DNA of 64,000 nt from Actinospineispora acaciae DSM 45401. GTDB lineage: Bacteria > Actinomycetota > Actinomycetes > Mycobacteriales > Pseudonocardiaceae. This document shows positions 24,317 through 32,714 of this stretch, piece after piece (position 1 is the first letter of the stretch; every line of letters starts with the position of its first letter). The notes beneath the pieces were generated by a model. The model worked only from the letters and a program-made list of their open reading frames with translations, searched no databases and was not told the origin of the DNA. The DNA lies in assembly GCF_000620785.1 (NCBI RefSeq), contig NZ_JIAI01000004.1, forward strand, positions 124,001 to 188,000. Direction: 5' to 3'. Made by a program: the position numbers and the translations under genes.

Positions 24317-25000
24317 GTGGCGCTCGAAACCACCCGGCGCGCCGGGCTCGTCGACCAGGTGATCAGGCAGCTCCGCACGGCGGTGACCGGCGGCGAATGG
24401 CCGATCGGCGGCCGGATACCGCCGGAGACCGAGCTGGCGGCGACGTTCGGGGTGGCCCGCAACACGGTGCGTGAGGCAGTCCGCGCGCTGGCCCACGGCG
24501 GGCTGCTCGAGGTGCGCCAGGGCGACGGCACCTACGTGCGGGCCACCAGCGAGGTGTCCGGCGCGGTGCGGCGGCTGTGCGGCAGCGAGCTGCGCGAGGT
24601 GCTGCAGGTCCGCCGCACCCTGGAGGTGGAGGGCGCCCGGCTGGCGGCGAGCTCGCGCACCGAGGAGGAGCTGGCCGAGCTGACCGAGCTGCTGCACCGC
24701 AGGGACCGGGCCAAGGCGCGCATCGCCGAGCCCGGACAGATGGCCGAGTTCATCCGGCTGGACGCCGAGTTCCACCTCGCCGTCGTCGGTTCCGGGCACA
24801 ACACGCTGCTCACCGAGCTCTACCGGGGGCTCACCGAGGTGGTCGTCGCCAGCGTGGCCACCACGTCGGGGGACGCCAACGACATCGGCCACGGCCGGCT
24901 GCTGGACGCGATCGCCGCGGGCGAGCCGGACCGGGCCGCCGCCGAGGCCGGTGGCTTCCTCACCGAGCTGCTGCACGAGCTGGCCAGCCCGGGCGAGTGA
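24317..25000 (+). CDS. GntR-family regulator, FadR/FCD subfamily
   Basis: A 227-residue regulator with a winged HTH (IPPETELAATFGVARNTVRE, ALAHGGLLEVRQGDGTYV) and an all-helical FCD effector domain carrying the metal/ligand-binding pattern D-x3-H (RLDAEFHLAVV). GTG 24317 is chosen over ATG 24296 because GGAGG lies seven bases upstream. It likely controls the divergent CynX-like transporter. FCD regulators usually sense organic acids; the ligand is not deducible. Confidence 0.85.
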   Translation: MALETTRRAGLVDQVIRQLRTAVTGGEWPIGGRIPPETELAATFGVARNTVREAVRALAHGGLLEVRQGDGTYVRATSEVSGAVRRLCGSELREVLQVRRTLEVEGARLAASSRTEEELAELTELLHRRDRAKARIAEPGQMAEFIRLDAEFHLAVVGSGHNTLLTELYRGLTEVVVASVATTSGDANDIGHGRLLDAIAAGEPDRAAAEAGGFLTELLHELASPGE

Positions 25001-25002
25001 GC

Positions 25003-26313
25003 CTACGACACCAGGTCCGCGTTGCGCGTCTCCCGAATGGCGCAGGCGAACGCGGCGGACACCATCATCATGACGACGAGATAGACGGTGACTGCCCAGG
25101 TCGCCCCTCCCGTCGCGGACAGCAGCGCGGTGGCGATGAAAGGCGCGACCGCGCCGCCGACGAGCGTTCCGGCGGTGAAGGCGACGGAAACTCCCGAATA
25201 CCTGACGCGAGGGCCGAACAGCTCCCCGAACATCGACGGCTGGATCCCGGCAATGGCGAGCAGGCTGGCGTTGAACAGCACCAGCAGCACCAGTATCAGC
25301 GCCGGTGGCGCGGTCTCCAGCAGCGAGAAGTACGGGATCGAGATGACCAGGCTGAGAAAGGTCGCGCCGAGGAGAACCGGGCGCCGGCCGCACCGGTCGC
25401 TGAGCGCACCGGCCGCGATCGGGATGCCCAGCGACAGGATGCTCGTCACCATCAGGATCGTGAGCATGGTGGACTGATCCAGGTGGCGCTGTGTCGTCAG
25501 GTACGAGATGGAGAACACATTGTTGATGTAGTAGCCGACGGAGGCGCCCCACCACATTCCGCTGGCCAGCACGAGCTCGCGGCGGTGTGTCCTGACCAGC
25601 TCGACCAGCGGGACGGCCGGTCTCTGGGCGTTGCCAGGCCGCCCGCCTTCCATCACCGGCGACTCGGACACCCGTGAGCGGATGAACACGCCGATCGCCA
25701 CGACCACGATGCTCAGCAGGAACGCCAGCCGCCAGCCCCAGCTCAGGAACTGCTCCTTCCCGAGCACGGAGTTCAGGACCAGGATCATTCCGGTCGAACT
25801 CAGCGAGCCGATCTGGGTGGCCATCGCCGGCCATGAGGTGTAAAAGCCGCGCTTTCCCGGAGGGGCGTGCTCCAGCGTCAGGAGTTGCGCGCCGGCGGCC
25901 TCACCGCCGAGCCCCAGTCCCTGCCCGAGCCGCAGTATCACCAACAGCACGGGTGCCCAGATCCCGATCGAGTCGTAGGAGGGCAGCAATCCGATCAGGA
26001 AGGTGGAGACACCCATGATCGTGAGCGTGACAACCAGCACCGGTTTTCGCCCGACGCGATCGCCGAAGTGGCTGAAGACGATCGCGCCGAGCGGCCTCGC
26101 GCCGAAACCGACCGCAAAGGTTGCAAACGACGCCAACGTGCCAACCAACGGCGATACGGCGGAAAAGAAGACATTTCCGAAGACGAGCGCGGCCGCCGTG
26201 CCGTACAGGAAGAAGTCGTAGTACTCCAGGCCGTTCCCGATGGTGCTCGCGACGGCGATCTTTCGTATGGTCCCTAATCGGGCCGAGCCTTCCCTGACGT
26301 CGGTGTCAGCCAT
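25003..26313 (-). CDS. MHS-family metabolite:H+ symporter
   Basis: A 436-residue, 12-helix MFS protein of the metabolite:proton symporter group (ProP, KgtP, ShiA relatives). GNGLEYYDFFLYGTAAAL in TM1 and the TM2-3 loop GDRVGRKPVLV are family signatures. ATG 26313 follows AAGGAGA. Its promoter contains the same GCAAACGGTTGC-type operator found at the lacI gene and the pyridine-degradation operon, so it is very likely a substrate importer of that regulon, for example for picolinate or a related N-heterocyclic acid. It resembles the second MHS gene at 52254. Confidence 0.88.
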   Translation of the reverse strand: MADTDVREGSARLGTIRKIAVASTIGNGLEYYDFFLYGTAAALVFGNVFFSAVSPLVGTLASFATFAVGFGARPLGAIVFSHFGDRVGRKPVLVVTLTIMGVSTFLIGLLPSYDSIGIWAPVLLVILRLGQGLGLGGEAAGAQLLTLEHAPPGKRGFYTSWPAMATQIGSLSSTGMILVLNSVLGKEQFLSWGWRLAFLLSIVVVAIGVFIRSRVSESPVMEGGRPGNAQRPAVPLVELVRTHRRELVLASGMWWGASVGYYINNVFSISYLTTQRHLDQSTMLTILMVTSILSLGIPIAAGALSDRCGRRPVLLGATFLSLVISIPYFSLLETAPPALILVLLVLFNASLLAIAGIQPSMFGELFGPRVRYSGVSVAFTAGTLVGGAVAPFIATALLSATGGATWAVTVYLVVMMMVSAAFACAIRETRNADLVS

Positions 26314-26353
26314 GGACGATCTCCTTCTGGGGCGCCTCGAACAGGGCACGTCT

Positions 26354-26396
26354 GCAAACGGTTGCTCAGTGTTGGTCAATCGTTCCTGGATGTCAA
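26354..26396 (-). promoter_or_regulatory. LacI-type operator and promoter of the MHS transporter
   Basis: On the minus strand a TTGACA (26391-26396) is followed by a 17-bp spacer containing GGAACGATTGAC (26376-26387) and then, downstream of the -10 position, GCAACCGTTTGC (26354-26365). The latter is identical to the site at 43109-43120. The layout, one operator in the spacer and one just downstream, repeats that of the 43.2-kb promoter. Confidence 0.7.
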
Positions 26397-26463
26397 GGTT
26401 CGCCCATAGAACGCCGTGACCGGCCACGATGGCCCTCAGCGCCCGCGTCGTACGGACCGACGC

Positions 26464-26494
26464 TTGCTGTCAACCCGGGTTGAGCTGGCAGGCT
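26464..26494 (+). promoter_or_regulatory. MerR-type promoter of the C45/Ort operon
   Basis: TTGCTG (26464-26469), a 19-bp spacer and CAGGCT (26489-26494) form a long-spacer promoter typical of MerR activators. The spacer contains the perfect 14-bp palindrome TCAACCCGGGTTGA (26470-26483) followed by GCTGGCA. The same arrangement and flanks occur at 32496-32526 next to merR. Confidence 0.7.
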
Positions 26495-26536
26495 CGACGG
26501 GCGAGATGTTCCGGCCGGGTCGGGAGGAGTCCCCGG

Positions 26537-28597
26537 GTGACAAGTGCCGAATGGAAACAGGAGATGCGCCGCACGATCGCGGCCATCTCGGACGCTCAGT
26601 ATGCGCTGCTGCAGGCGAACACCGAGCTGACCGGAAAACGGTTCGGGGTGGCCGGTTACGGCGACCGGGTTGCCCTGATCGACGCGGCGGCGCTGGAGCT
26701 GGCGGCCGGCAAGTGGCTGTACAACAGGTCCACCGGAGAATGCGCCGACTATGCGCGGCGGACGCCCTCGGTCGAGGATCTCCGGGTCGCCCGCGACCGC
26801 CTTCATACGGCAATCCAGCTTGCCGACGCGAGCCGGACCGGGAGCCGGGCTCCCGCCGCCGGGCAGTGCACGAACGCGGGCACCGAGATCTCGTACTACG
26901 GCGAGGTGCCGATCGTGCCGAGCATCTGCCCGGTCGTCATCCTGCGTGGCGACTCACGAGCCATGGGTGCGCAGTACGTGCGGCAGTGCGTGGACATCTT
27001 CGGCAGGTTCGTTTTCGAGCACGTGGCGGCGCGGGACATCTCCGGCGAGAAGGTGGAGATCCTGCGTTCCTGGGAGCGGGCGATGCGCGAGCACACGCCC
27101 GAGATACTCGACATGTGCGCCGGCATGGCGGACGGGGCCCGGCAGGTGGACATTCCGCTGAGCTACGAGCACGCCGTGGCGATGTGGACGGACCTGCGCC
27201 CACCCGCGCCGGAGCCGGCGCCGATCGGCGTGCTCGATGCCGAGGGCGGCGAGGAGCTGGGCGGCTATTTCGGCCTTGTCCGCATTCCTACCGGCGAGAC
27301 CGGCACCTGTTCGGGGGCGGCGGCCTGGGGCGGTGCCACCCGGGACGGCCGGGCCTGCTTCGCGTCCTCCACCGACCACGACTGCACCTTCCAGGTCACC
27401 ATTGTCGCCTACCCGGACGACGGGTATCCGTTCGTCTATACGCCGTTCTCGGTGAACGGTTCGATTCCCGGGCTCGGCAGGTTCGGGTTCTCCGGGCATC
27501 CCGGTTTCAACGGCCGGGGCGTGACCTATGTGCACCACGGCGGATACGAGAGCTGCGCCGAACCCAGGGAACTGTGGGGCTATGGCGTGACCCGTGGCGC
27601 CGCGACCATGCACATCCTGCGGTATGCGTCCAGCGCCCGCGAGGCAATGCGCATGGAGCTCGGCTTTCCGGTGGGCGACGCGGGCCGGATCCTGGGCAGC
27701 GCCGGCGGGTTCTACGTCGATGACGAGTACGGCTATGTCCTGGAGGACCGCACGCCGGGCCGGCCGGTCTACCGGGAATCGACGAGCGATCCCGACGGCG
27801 CGCCACACGATTTCCTCTACGCGACGAACAACCTGCTCAGCCCGGATCTGGGCCACGGGTTCTGCCCGCCGCCCGGCGGATATCGGTACGGCACCGACAC
27901 CGGCTGGTTCACCCCCGACCCGCAGCGGGTCGGCGAGGCGTCGCCGGGCGCGGTGACCCGGCAGCTCTGCGCCGCGTCCAGCTTCTCCCGCAACGCGTAC
28001 CTGTACCGGGGGCTGCTCGGGCAGAGCGGCACGATCTCGCCGGAGTCGCTGCTCGCGCTGTTCCGGACCGGCCCTCGGTTCGCGGCGAGCGCCTGGGCCG
28101 GCGGCGACGGTGGCGGTGGCGGGCGCCGAGGCCTTTCCGGAGACCTGGTGGAGGCATCGGTGGGCGGGCGGCACAACGCCTTCATCGCGTTCGGCTCGCC
28201 CGCGACCGGGCGGTACAGCGGCGCGATCGGCCTCATGGCGCCCAGGGAGAGCTTCGCCAACGGGACCGCGCACGGCTACTGCTACGTCGACGAGACGGGG
28301 GTGCCGTGGGAGCTGCGCCTCGGCGAGAGCTGCGAGTCGCTGGTCGCCGACGCGCGGGCCACGGCGGAGCGCGACATCGAGTCGGCCGACCGGCTGCTGC
28401 GGAGCGCCGGTGCGGCGGCCGATGCGCCGTTGCTGCGGCGGTTGCTGGGCACGGCCCGCGCCGAGCTGGACGCCGGCGGCCCGGGACGATCCGGCGACGT
28501 CGACGCCCTGGCCCGCGCCTGCCGGGCGTTCACCCGTGCCCAGGTACGCGCCCGGCAGGTAGTGGACGCGTTGAAGGGAGGCCCGGATGGGCCATGA
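26537..28597 (+). CDS. C45-family Ntn hydrolase/acyltransferase (penicillin acyltransferase-like)
   Basis: A 686-residue protein. The central and C-terminal parts match acyl-CoA:6-aminopenicillanate acyltransferase-type C45 peptidases: Cys258 in TGTCSGAAAWGGATRDGR is the expected self-processing nucleophile, followed by SSTDHDCTFQVT. The roughly 250-residue N-terminal part contains PVVILRGDSRAMGAQYVRQC, the usual chain before the cleavage site, plus an extra helical domain. GTG 26537 follows GGGAGGAG. The enzyme should hydrolyse or transfer an acyl group on an amide. It heads an operon with a 2-amino-4-oxoacid thiolase and an aminotransferase, suggesting it frees an amino acid from an amide-linked substrate. 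Confidence 0.72.
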   Translation: MTSAEWKQEMRRTIAAISDAQYALLQANTELTGKRFGVAGYGDRVALIDAAALELAAGKWLYNRSTGECADYARRTPSVEDLRVARDRLHTAIQLADASRTGSRAPAAGQCTNAGTEISYYGEVPIVPSICPVVILRGDSRAMGAQYVRQCVDIFGRFVFEHVAARDISGEKVEILRSWERAMREHTPEILDMCAGMADGARQVDIPLSYEHAVAMWTDLRPPAPEPAPIGVLDAEGGEELGGYFGLVRIPTGETGTCSGAAAWGGATRDGRACFASSTDHDCTFQVTIVAYPDDGYPFVYTPFSVNGSIPGLGRFGFSGHPGFNGRGVTYVHHGGYESCAEPRELWGYGVTRGAATMHILRYASSAREAMRMELGFPVGDAGRILGSAGGFYVDDEYGYVLEDRTPGRPVYRESTSDPDGAPHDFLYATNNLLSPDLGHGFCPPPGGYRYGTDTGWFTPDPQRVGEASPGAVTRQLCAASSFSRNAYLYRGLLGQSGTISPESLLALFRTGPRFAASAWAGGDGGGGGRRGLSGDLVEASVGGRHNAFIAFGSPATGRYSGAIGLMAPRESFANGTAHGYCYVDETGVPWELRLGESCESLVADARATAERDIESADRLLRSAGAAADAPLLRRLLGTARAELDAGGPGRSGDVDALARACRAFTRAQVRARQVVDALKGGPDGP

Positions 28598-28913
28598 CGC
28601 CGAGGTCGTCGTCCCCGCCGGAACGAGGGTCCAGATCCGCTACACGCTGTTGGAGCCCGGGGAGCGGGCCGCTCAGCTGCCCGCCGACACCCGCGCGGTG
28701 CCGTACGAGGTCCGCGCGAAGGGGCTGCTGGTGGCCGACACCCGGGTGGGCGGGCGCGCGCGGATACGGACCCCGACCGGGCGCAACCTCGACGGCGTGC
28801 TGGTCGCGGTGGAACCGGGCGACGACCACACCTTCGGCACGCCGCACCCGGTGCTGGTCCGGCTGGCCGACGACCTCGCGCGCCGTCGCCAGGAGCGGGA
28901 GAACGCCCGATGA
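28587..28913 (+). CDS. ortA: 2-amino-4-oxopentanoate thiolase, alpha subunit (OrtA-like)
   Basis: A 108-residue protein matching OrtA of ornithine-fermenting clostridia: VQIRYTLLEPGERAAQLPAD, then VRAKGLLVADTRVG, TPTGRNLDG and HTFGTPHPVLVRL. OrtA and OrtB together cleave 2-amino-4-oxopentanoate with CoA into alanine and acetyl-CoA. It overlaps the C45 gene by 11 bp and the ortB ATG by 4 bp, so the subunits are coupled. Finding it in a presumably aerobic actinomycete is unusual. The true substrate may be a related 2-amino-4-oxo acid. Confidence 0.82.
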   Translation: MGHDAEVVVPAGTRVQIRYTLLEPGERAAQLPADTRAVPYEVRAKGLLVADTRVGGRARIRTPTGRNLDGVLVAVEPGDDHTFGTPHPVLVRLADDLARRRQERENAR

Positions 28914-30310
28914 GCTATGACTCGGTGATGGCGCGCAAGGCGGAGATACTGCGCGCCTCGACCGGAATCGACTACCCGGGCCTGGCCCTCGGCCGGCTCG
29001 CCTTCGACACCGAGTCGCTGATGGCGCGGGTCGGGTACGACCTGCCGGAGGTGCGCGCCGTTCAGCTGCGCGCCGGGGTCGGCGACACCCCGCTGCGCGA
29101 GCTGCACAACCTCACCGGGCTGGTGCGCGAGCACGCCGAGCCGGGCAAGGGCGCCCGCATCCTGGTCAAGGACGAGGCCGCGAACCCGTCGGGCAGCTTC
29201 AAGGACCGGCGCGCCTGCCTGTCCGCGCACCACGCCCGGCGCGCCGGGTTCGCCGGGCTCGTCGCGGCCACCAGCGGCAACTACGGCGCGGCGGTGGCGG
29301 CGCAGGCGGCCGCGAACAACATGAAGGCCATCATCATCCAGGAGGCGTTCGACAGCCGAGGCCTCGCGCAGCCCGAGATCCTGGAGAAGGCTCGCAAGTG
29401 TGAGGCACTGGGCGCCGAGGTCATGCAGACCACCGTCGGCCCCGAGCTGTTCTACGTGCTGCTGCGCACGCTGGAGGAGACCGGCTACTTCAACGCCTCG
29501 CTGTACACGCCGTTCAGCATCGCGGGCATCGAGACGCTCGGCGCGGAGATCGCCCGGCAGACCCGCGCGCTCACCGGCCGCGATCCGGACATGGTGCTGG
29601 CCACGCACGCGGGCGGCGGCATGGTGACCGGAACCGCGCGCGGGCTGCGGGCCGCCGGGGCGCACAACACGGTGGTGACCGGCGTGAGCGTGTCGCTGGA
29701 GGGCCTGCACATGGCCTCGGACCGCGACTTCAACCGCAAGTCGTTCACCACCGGCCACACCGGGTTCTCGGTGCCGTTCACCACCTGGCCCGACCGCGTC
29801 GACGTCCCGCGCAACGCCGCAAGGCCGCTGCGCTACCTGGACAGGTTCGTGCTGGTCACCCAGGGCGAGGTCTTCTACACCACCGAGCTGCTCGCCCGGC
29901 TGGAAGGCCTCGAACGAGGACCGGCCGGGAACACCTCGCTGGCGGCCGCGCTGGTGCTCGCGCGCGAGCTGGACTCTCACCAGACGGTGGTCGTCAGCGA
30001 GACCGAGTACAGCGGCGCCGGCAAGTCCCCCGCCGCGCAGCTCGCGTTCGCCGCGCGCCAGGGCATCGACATCGGGTTCGGACCGTCCGAGGAGGACCGC
30101 CCCGGCACGGCGATCCGGGTTCCGCGCCGGCTGGACGAGCTGGGTGTGCGCGAGGTGGACCTGGCCTCGCTGCGGGCGTCCTACCTGCGCCGGGCGGCCG
30201 CCGAGCTCGGTTCGAACGTGGGCGACGAGGCGGGGTTCCTGGCCGAGGACAGCCGCTCGAGCCTCTCCGAGGTGCACGCCGCAATGGCTGGAGGTGACCG
30301 TCATGACTGA
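28910..30310 (+). CDS. ortB: 2-amino-4-oxopentanoate thiolase, beta subunit (OrtB-like, PLP)
   Basis: A 466-residue fold-type II PLP enzyme. The PLP lysine lies in NPSGSFKDRRACLSAHHA, the phosphate-binding strand in AATSGNYGAAVAAQAA, and a glycine-rich loop in ATHAGGGMVTGTARG. These and the overall length match OrtB rather than threonine synthase. With OrtA it performs thiolytic cleavage next to a 4-keto group to give an acyl-CoA and alanine (or an analogue). ATG 28910 is in ATGA overlap with ortA; an aminotransferase follows with an 8-bp overlap. The complete two-subunit enzyme suggests a functional pathway, not a relic. Confidence 0.85.
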   Translation: MSYDSVMARKAEILRASTGIDYPGLALGRLAFDTESLMARVGYDLPEVRAVQLRAGVGDTPLRELHNLTGLVREHAEPGKGARILVKDEAANPSGSFKDRRACLSAHHARRAGFAGLVAATSGNYGAAVAAQAAANNMKAIIIQEAFDSRGLAQPEILEKARKCEALGAEVMQTTVGPELFYVLLRTLEETGYFNASLYTPFSIAGIETLGAEIARQTRALTGRDPDMVLATHAGGGMVTGTARGLRAAGAHNTVVTGVSVSLEGLHMASDRDFNRKSFTTGHTGFSVPFTTWPDRVDVPRNAARPLRYLDRFVLVTQGEVFYTTELLARLEGLERGPAGNTSLAAALVLARELDSHQTVVVSETEYSGAGKSPAAQLAFAARQGIDIGFGPSEEDRPGTAIRVPRRLDELGVREVDLASLRASYLRRAAAELGSNVGDEAGFLAEDSRSSLSEVHAAMAGGDRHD

Positions 30311-31631
30311 GTCCGACGCGGACCTGCTGGCGAAGGAGGCGAAATACCTGTCGCCCTCGGCGCGGATCGGCTTCTTCCCGCTGGTGGTCGACCACGGGAA
30401 CGGCTGCTGGTTCACCGACCGGTCGGGGCGGAGGTTCCTGGACTTCCATTCCATGGCGTGCGTCCTGAACACCGGGCACAATCATCCTCGGGTGGTCGGC
30501 GCGATCCAGAAGCAGGCGGACAGGCTGATCCACGTGAACTCGGCCTACATGACCCACGAGGGCCTGGTCACGCTCGCCGCCCGGCTGGCCGAACTGTGCC
30601 CCGGAACCGTTGCCCGGCGCGTTGCCTTCGGCCTGTCCGGCAGCGACGCGAACGACGGCGCCATGAAACTCGCTCGCGCGGCCACCGGACGCTCGCGGAT
30701 CATCGCGTTTCGGCATTCCTATCACGGCAACACCTACGGCGCGCTGAGCATGTCGGCGGTCAGCCTCAGCATGCGCCGGGGGTTCGGCCCCGAGATACCC
30801 GACGTGCATCACGTGACGTTCCCCGACGTGTACCGGATGGACGGCGACATCACCGACAACTGCATCGCCGAGCTGGAAGACCTGTTCGCGACGCGGATAC
30901 CGGGTGACGAGGTTGCCGCGGTATTCATCGAGCCCGTTCAGGGCGATGCCGGAATCGTCGTTCCGCCCGCTCGATATCTGGAGCTATTGGCGGAACTGTG
31001 CCGGCGGCATGGGATTCTCCTGGTCGCCGAGGAAGTTCAGACCGGAATCGGCCGCACCGGCGCCTGGTTCGCCTGCGAACGGTTCCCGGTGGCGCCGGAC
31101 ATCGTCGTGTGCGGCAAGGCGCTCGGATCCGGCATGCCCGTTTCGGCGGTCATCGCCCGCGCCGAGCTGATGGACGCCTGGTCGGCCCCCGGGCACGTGT
31201 TCAGCACCGCGGCGAACGCCCTGTGCTGCGCCGCGGCGAACGCGACCCTGGACATCGTCGAGGACGAAGGCCTGCTGGAGAATGCCGTGCGGATGGGCCA
31301 GCGGCTGCGGGCGGGGCTGGTCGCGCTGGCCGCCGGGCACGAGGTCATCGGCGACGTGCGCGGCGACGGGCTCATGCTGGGCGTCGACCTGGTGACCGAC
31401 CGTGCCACCCGCGAACGCGCGCGGACCGTCGCCGCGTCGGTGGTCGCGGCGGCCTTCGACCGGGGGCTCTACCTCACGTTCCTGCGCGGCAACGTGCTCA
31501 GGATCGCCCCGCCGCTGACCATCGGCCCCGACGAGGTGGACCTCGGCCTGGAGATCCTCGGGCGGTCACTGGACGACGCCGTGGCCGGGCGGGTGCCGGA
31601 GGCGGACATCGCGGCCGTGGTGGGGTGGTGA
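30303..31631 (+). CDS. Class III aminotransferase
   Basis: A 442-residue fold-type I PLP enzyme. Visible parts are the substrate region GRRFLDFHSMACVLNTGHNH, SGSDANDGAMKLAR, FRHSYHGNTYG, the PLP-Asp/Glu loop LLVAEEVQTGIGRTG (Glu where many have Asp), the PLP lysine CGKALGSGMPVSA and the C-terminal arginine region. ATG 30303 follows a perfect GGAGGTGA site. Family members act on omega-amines, 4-aminobutyrate, ornithine or 2,2-dialkylglycine. Its place after ortAB suggests it makes the 2-amino-4-oxo acid or deaminates alanine, but the reaction is not defined by sequence. Confidence 0.85.
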   Translation: MTESDADLLAKEAKYLSPSARIGFFPLVVDHGNGCWFTDRSGRRFLDFHSMACVLNTGHNHPRVVGAIQKQADRLIHVNSAYMTHEGLVTLAARLAELCPGTVARRVAFGLSGSDANDGAMKLARAATGRSRIIAFRHSYHGNTYGALSMSAVSLSMRRGFGPEIPDVHHVTFPDVYRMDGDITDNCIAELEDLFATRIPGDEVAAVFIEPVQGDAGIVVPPARYLELLAELCRRHGILLVAEEVQTGIGRTGAWFACERFPVAPDIVVCGKALGSGMPVSAVIARAELMDAWSAPGHVFSTAANALCCAAANATLDIVEDEGLLENAVRMGQRLRAGLVALAAGHEVIGDVRGDGLMLGVDLVTDRATRERARTVAASVVAAAFDRGLYLTFLRGNVLRIAPPLTIGPDEVDLGLEILGRSLDDAVAGRVPEADIAAVVGW

Positions 31632-32101
31632 GGGTGGACGAGCGGCTGTTCCGGGACACGGTGGGGAGGTTCGCGAGCGGGATCGTGATCGTGACAGGGG
31701 TCCACGACGGAACGCCGCGCGGCATGACCTGCCAGTCGTTCGCCTCGCTGTCCACCGAGCCGCCCCAGGTCCTCTTCTGCCTGGCCCGCTCCTCGGCGAG
31801 CTGGCGCGGCATCCGGGACTCCGGGCGCTTCTCCATCAACGTCCTGGCCGACGACCAGCAATGGCTCAGTGACAGGTTCGCCCGGACGGGCGCGGACAAG
31901 TTCGACAACGTTGCATGGCAGCCCGGCGAGAACGGCGCGCCCCTGTTCGAAGGTTGTCTGGCTCATATCGAATGTGACCTGCGGACGGTGTACGACGGCG
32001 GTGACCATGACATCGCCGTCGGATCGGTGCGATCCGTACGATCTGCCGTGGGCTCGTCACCACTGCTCTATTTCAGGGGGTCGTACGCGGGCGTGAGGTA
32101 A
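31628..32101 (+). CDS. Flavin reductase (HpaC/RutF-like)
   Basis: A 157-residue flavin-reductase-domain protein: FRDTVGRFASGIVIVTGVH, GMTCQSFASLSTEPPQVLFCL and a C-terminal SSPLLYFRGSYAGV. Such enzymes supply reduced FMN/FAD to a separate oxygenase. GTG 31628 overlaps the aminotransferase stop. Its most likely partner is the flavin monooxygenase at 32715-33890, which has a twin MerR-type promoter. The last 34 bp overlap the convergent merR gene. Confidence 0.85.
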   Translation: MRVDERLFRDTVGRFASGIVIVTGVHDGTPRGMTCQSFASLSTEPPQVLFCLARSSASWRGIRDSGRFSINVLADDQQWLSDRFARTGADKFDNVAWQPGENGAPLFEGCLAHIECDLRTVYDGGDHDIAVGSVRSVRSAVGSSPLLYFRGSYAGVR

Positions 32102-32487
32102 TGCTCGACGGTCGCCCGGAAGTTCGGACATTGCTCCAGCGTGTTTTCCAACGGACAGTCGAGTAGGTGGCTGAGGTAGCTCCGGGCGGTGTCGAGCTGC
32201 GCCATGTGGTTCTCGATGTCGGCCAGCTTGGAGGTGATGGTGTCGCGCCAGTCGCGAGCCTGTGACTCACCGGTGAGGATGAGAGCGATGTCGTCGATGG
32301 CGAGCAGCCCGGTGGTTCTCCACAACTTGATCAAAGCGATTCGGTAAAGCTGGTCGGTGTCGTAACATCGACGGCCGGATCTCCGATGCGGCTCACCGAG
32401 AAGCCCTCGGCGCTCCCAATAGTGCAGCGTCGACCTCGGCAGGTCGAATCGCGCCGCGACATCTGTGATCGTGAACAGCTTCTCCAT
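32068..32487 (-). CDS. MerR-family regulator
   Basis: A 139-residue protein with an N-terminal MerR winged helix (LFTITDVAARFDLPRSTLHY, WERRGLLGEPHRRSGRRCYD), a dimerisation helix and a C-terminal part holding two cysteines (LLDCPLENTLEQCPNF) that may bind a ligand or metal. ATG 32487 is preferred over an upstream frame because it begins the HTH properly. It lies between its two probable targets, the C45-ort operon and the monooxygenase operon, whose promoters share a palindrome centred in 19-bp spacers. One palindrome is only 14 bp from its own start, implying autoregulation. Confidence 0.85.
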   Translation of the reverse strand: MEKLFTITDVAARFDLPRSTLHYWERRGLLGEPHRRSGRRCYDTDQLYRIALIKLWRTTGLLAIDDIALILTGESQARDWRDTITSKLADIENHMAQLDTARSYLSHLLDCPLENTLEQCPNFRATVEHYLTPAYDPLK

Positions 32488-32495
32488 TCTTCTAT

Positions 32496-32526
32496 TTGAC
32501 ATCAACCTCGGTTGAGCTGGCAAGGT
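32496..32526 (+). promoter_or_regulatory. MerR-type operator/promoter, monooxygenase side
   Basis: TTGACA (32496-32501), a 19-bp spacer holding TCAACC-TC-GGTTGA (32502-32515) and CAAGGT (32521-32526). The stretch TCAACC..GGTTGAGCTGGCA matches the site at 26470 except at the two central bases. It serves the plus-strand monooxygenase operon and overlaps the merR promoter. Confidence 0.7.
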
Positions 32527-32547
32527 TTTGGGCGTAACGATGAGGGA

Positions 32548-32681
32548 GGGTTATTCATAACTCCGGCCAGTGAGGGTGGGCCGGAGGTCCGCCCGAGCGC
32601 CGGAGCCGCGCCGGACCGGCGTGACCTGGGAGATCGACGTGACGGCGCGTCACCGCCGAAGGCGGTGTTGATGAATAACCC
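32548..32681. repeat. 11-bp perfect inverted repeats around a structured leader
   Basis: GGGTTATTCAT (32548-32558) and ATGAATAACCC (32671-32681) are exact reverse complements 112 bp apart. Between them lies a strong hairpin CACCGCC-GAA-GGCGGTG at about 32651-32667. The block sits in the 5' leader of the monooxygenase gene, so it may be a regulatory RNA fold or a small non-autonomous element with terminal repeats. No target duplication is obvious. Confidence 0.5.
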
Positions 32682-32714
32682 GACTTTGAATAAGACACAG
32701 GAAGGACGAACAGC

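Noticed and set aside
22917..24362. A 481-codon plus-strand frame antisense to the CynX-like transporter
   Set aside because: His/Gln/Arg-rich low-complexity translation typical of antisense frames; the minus-strand MFS protein has clear family motifs.
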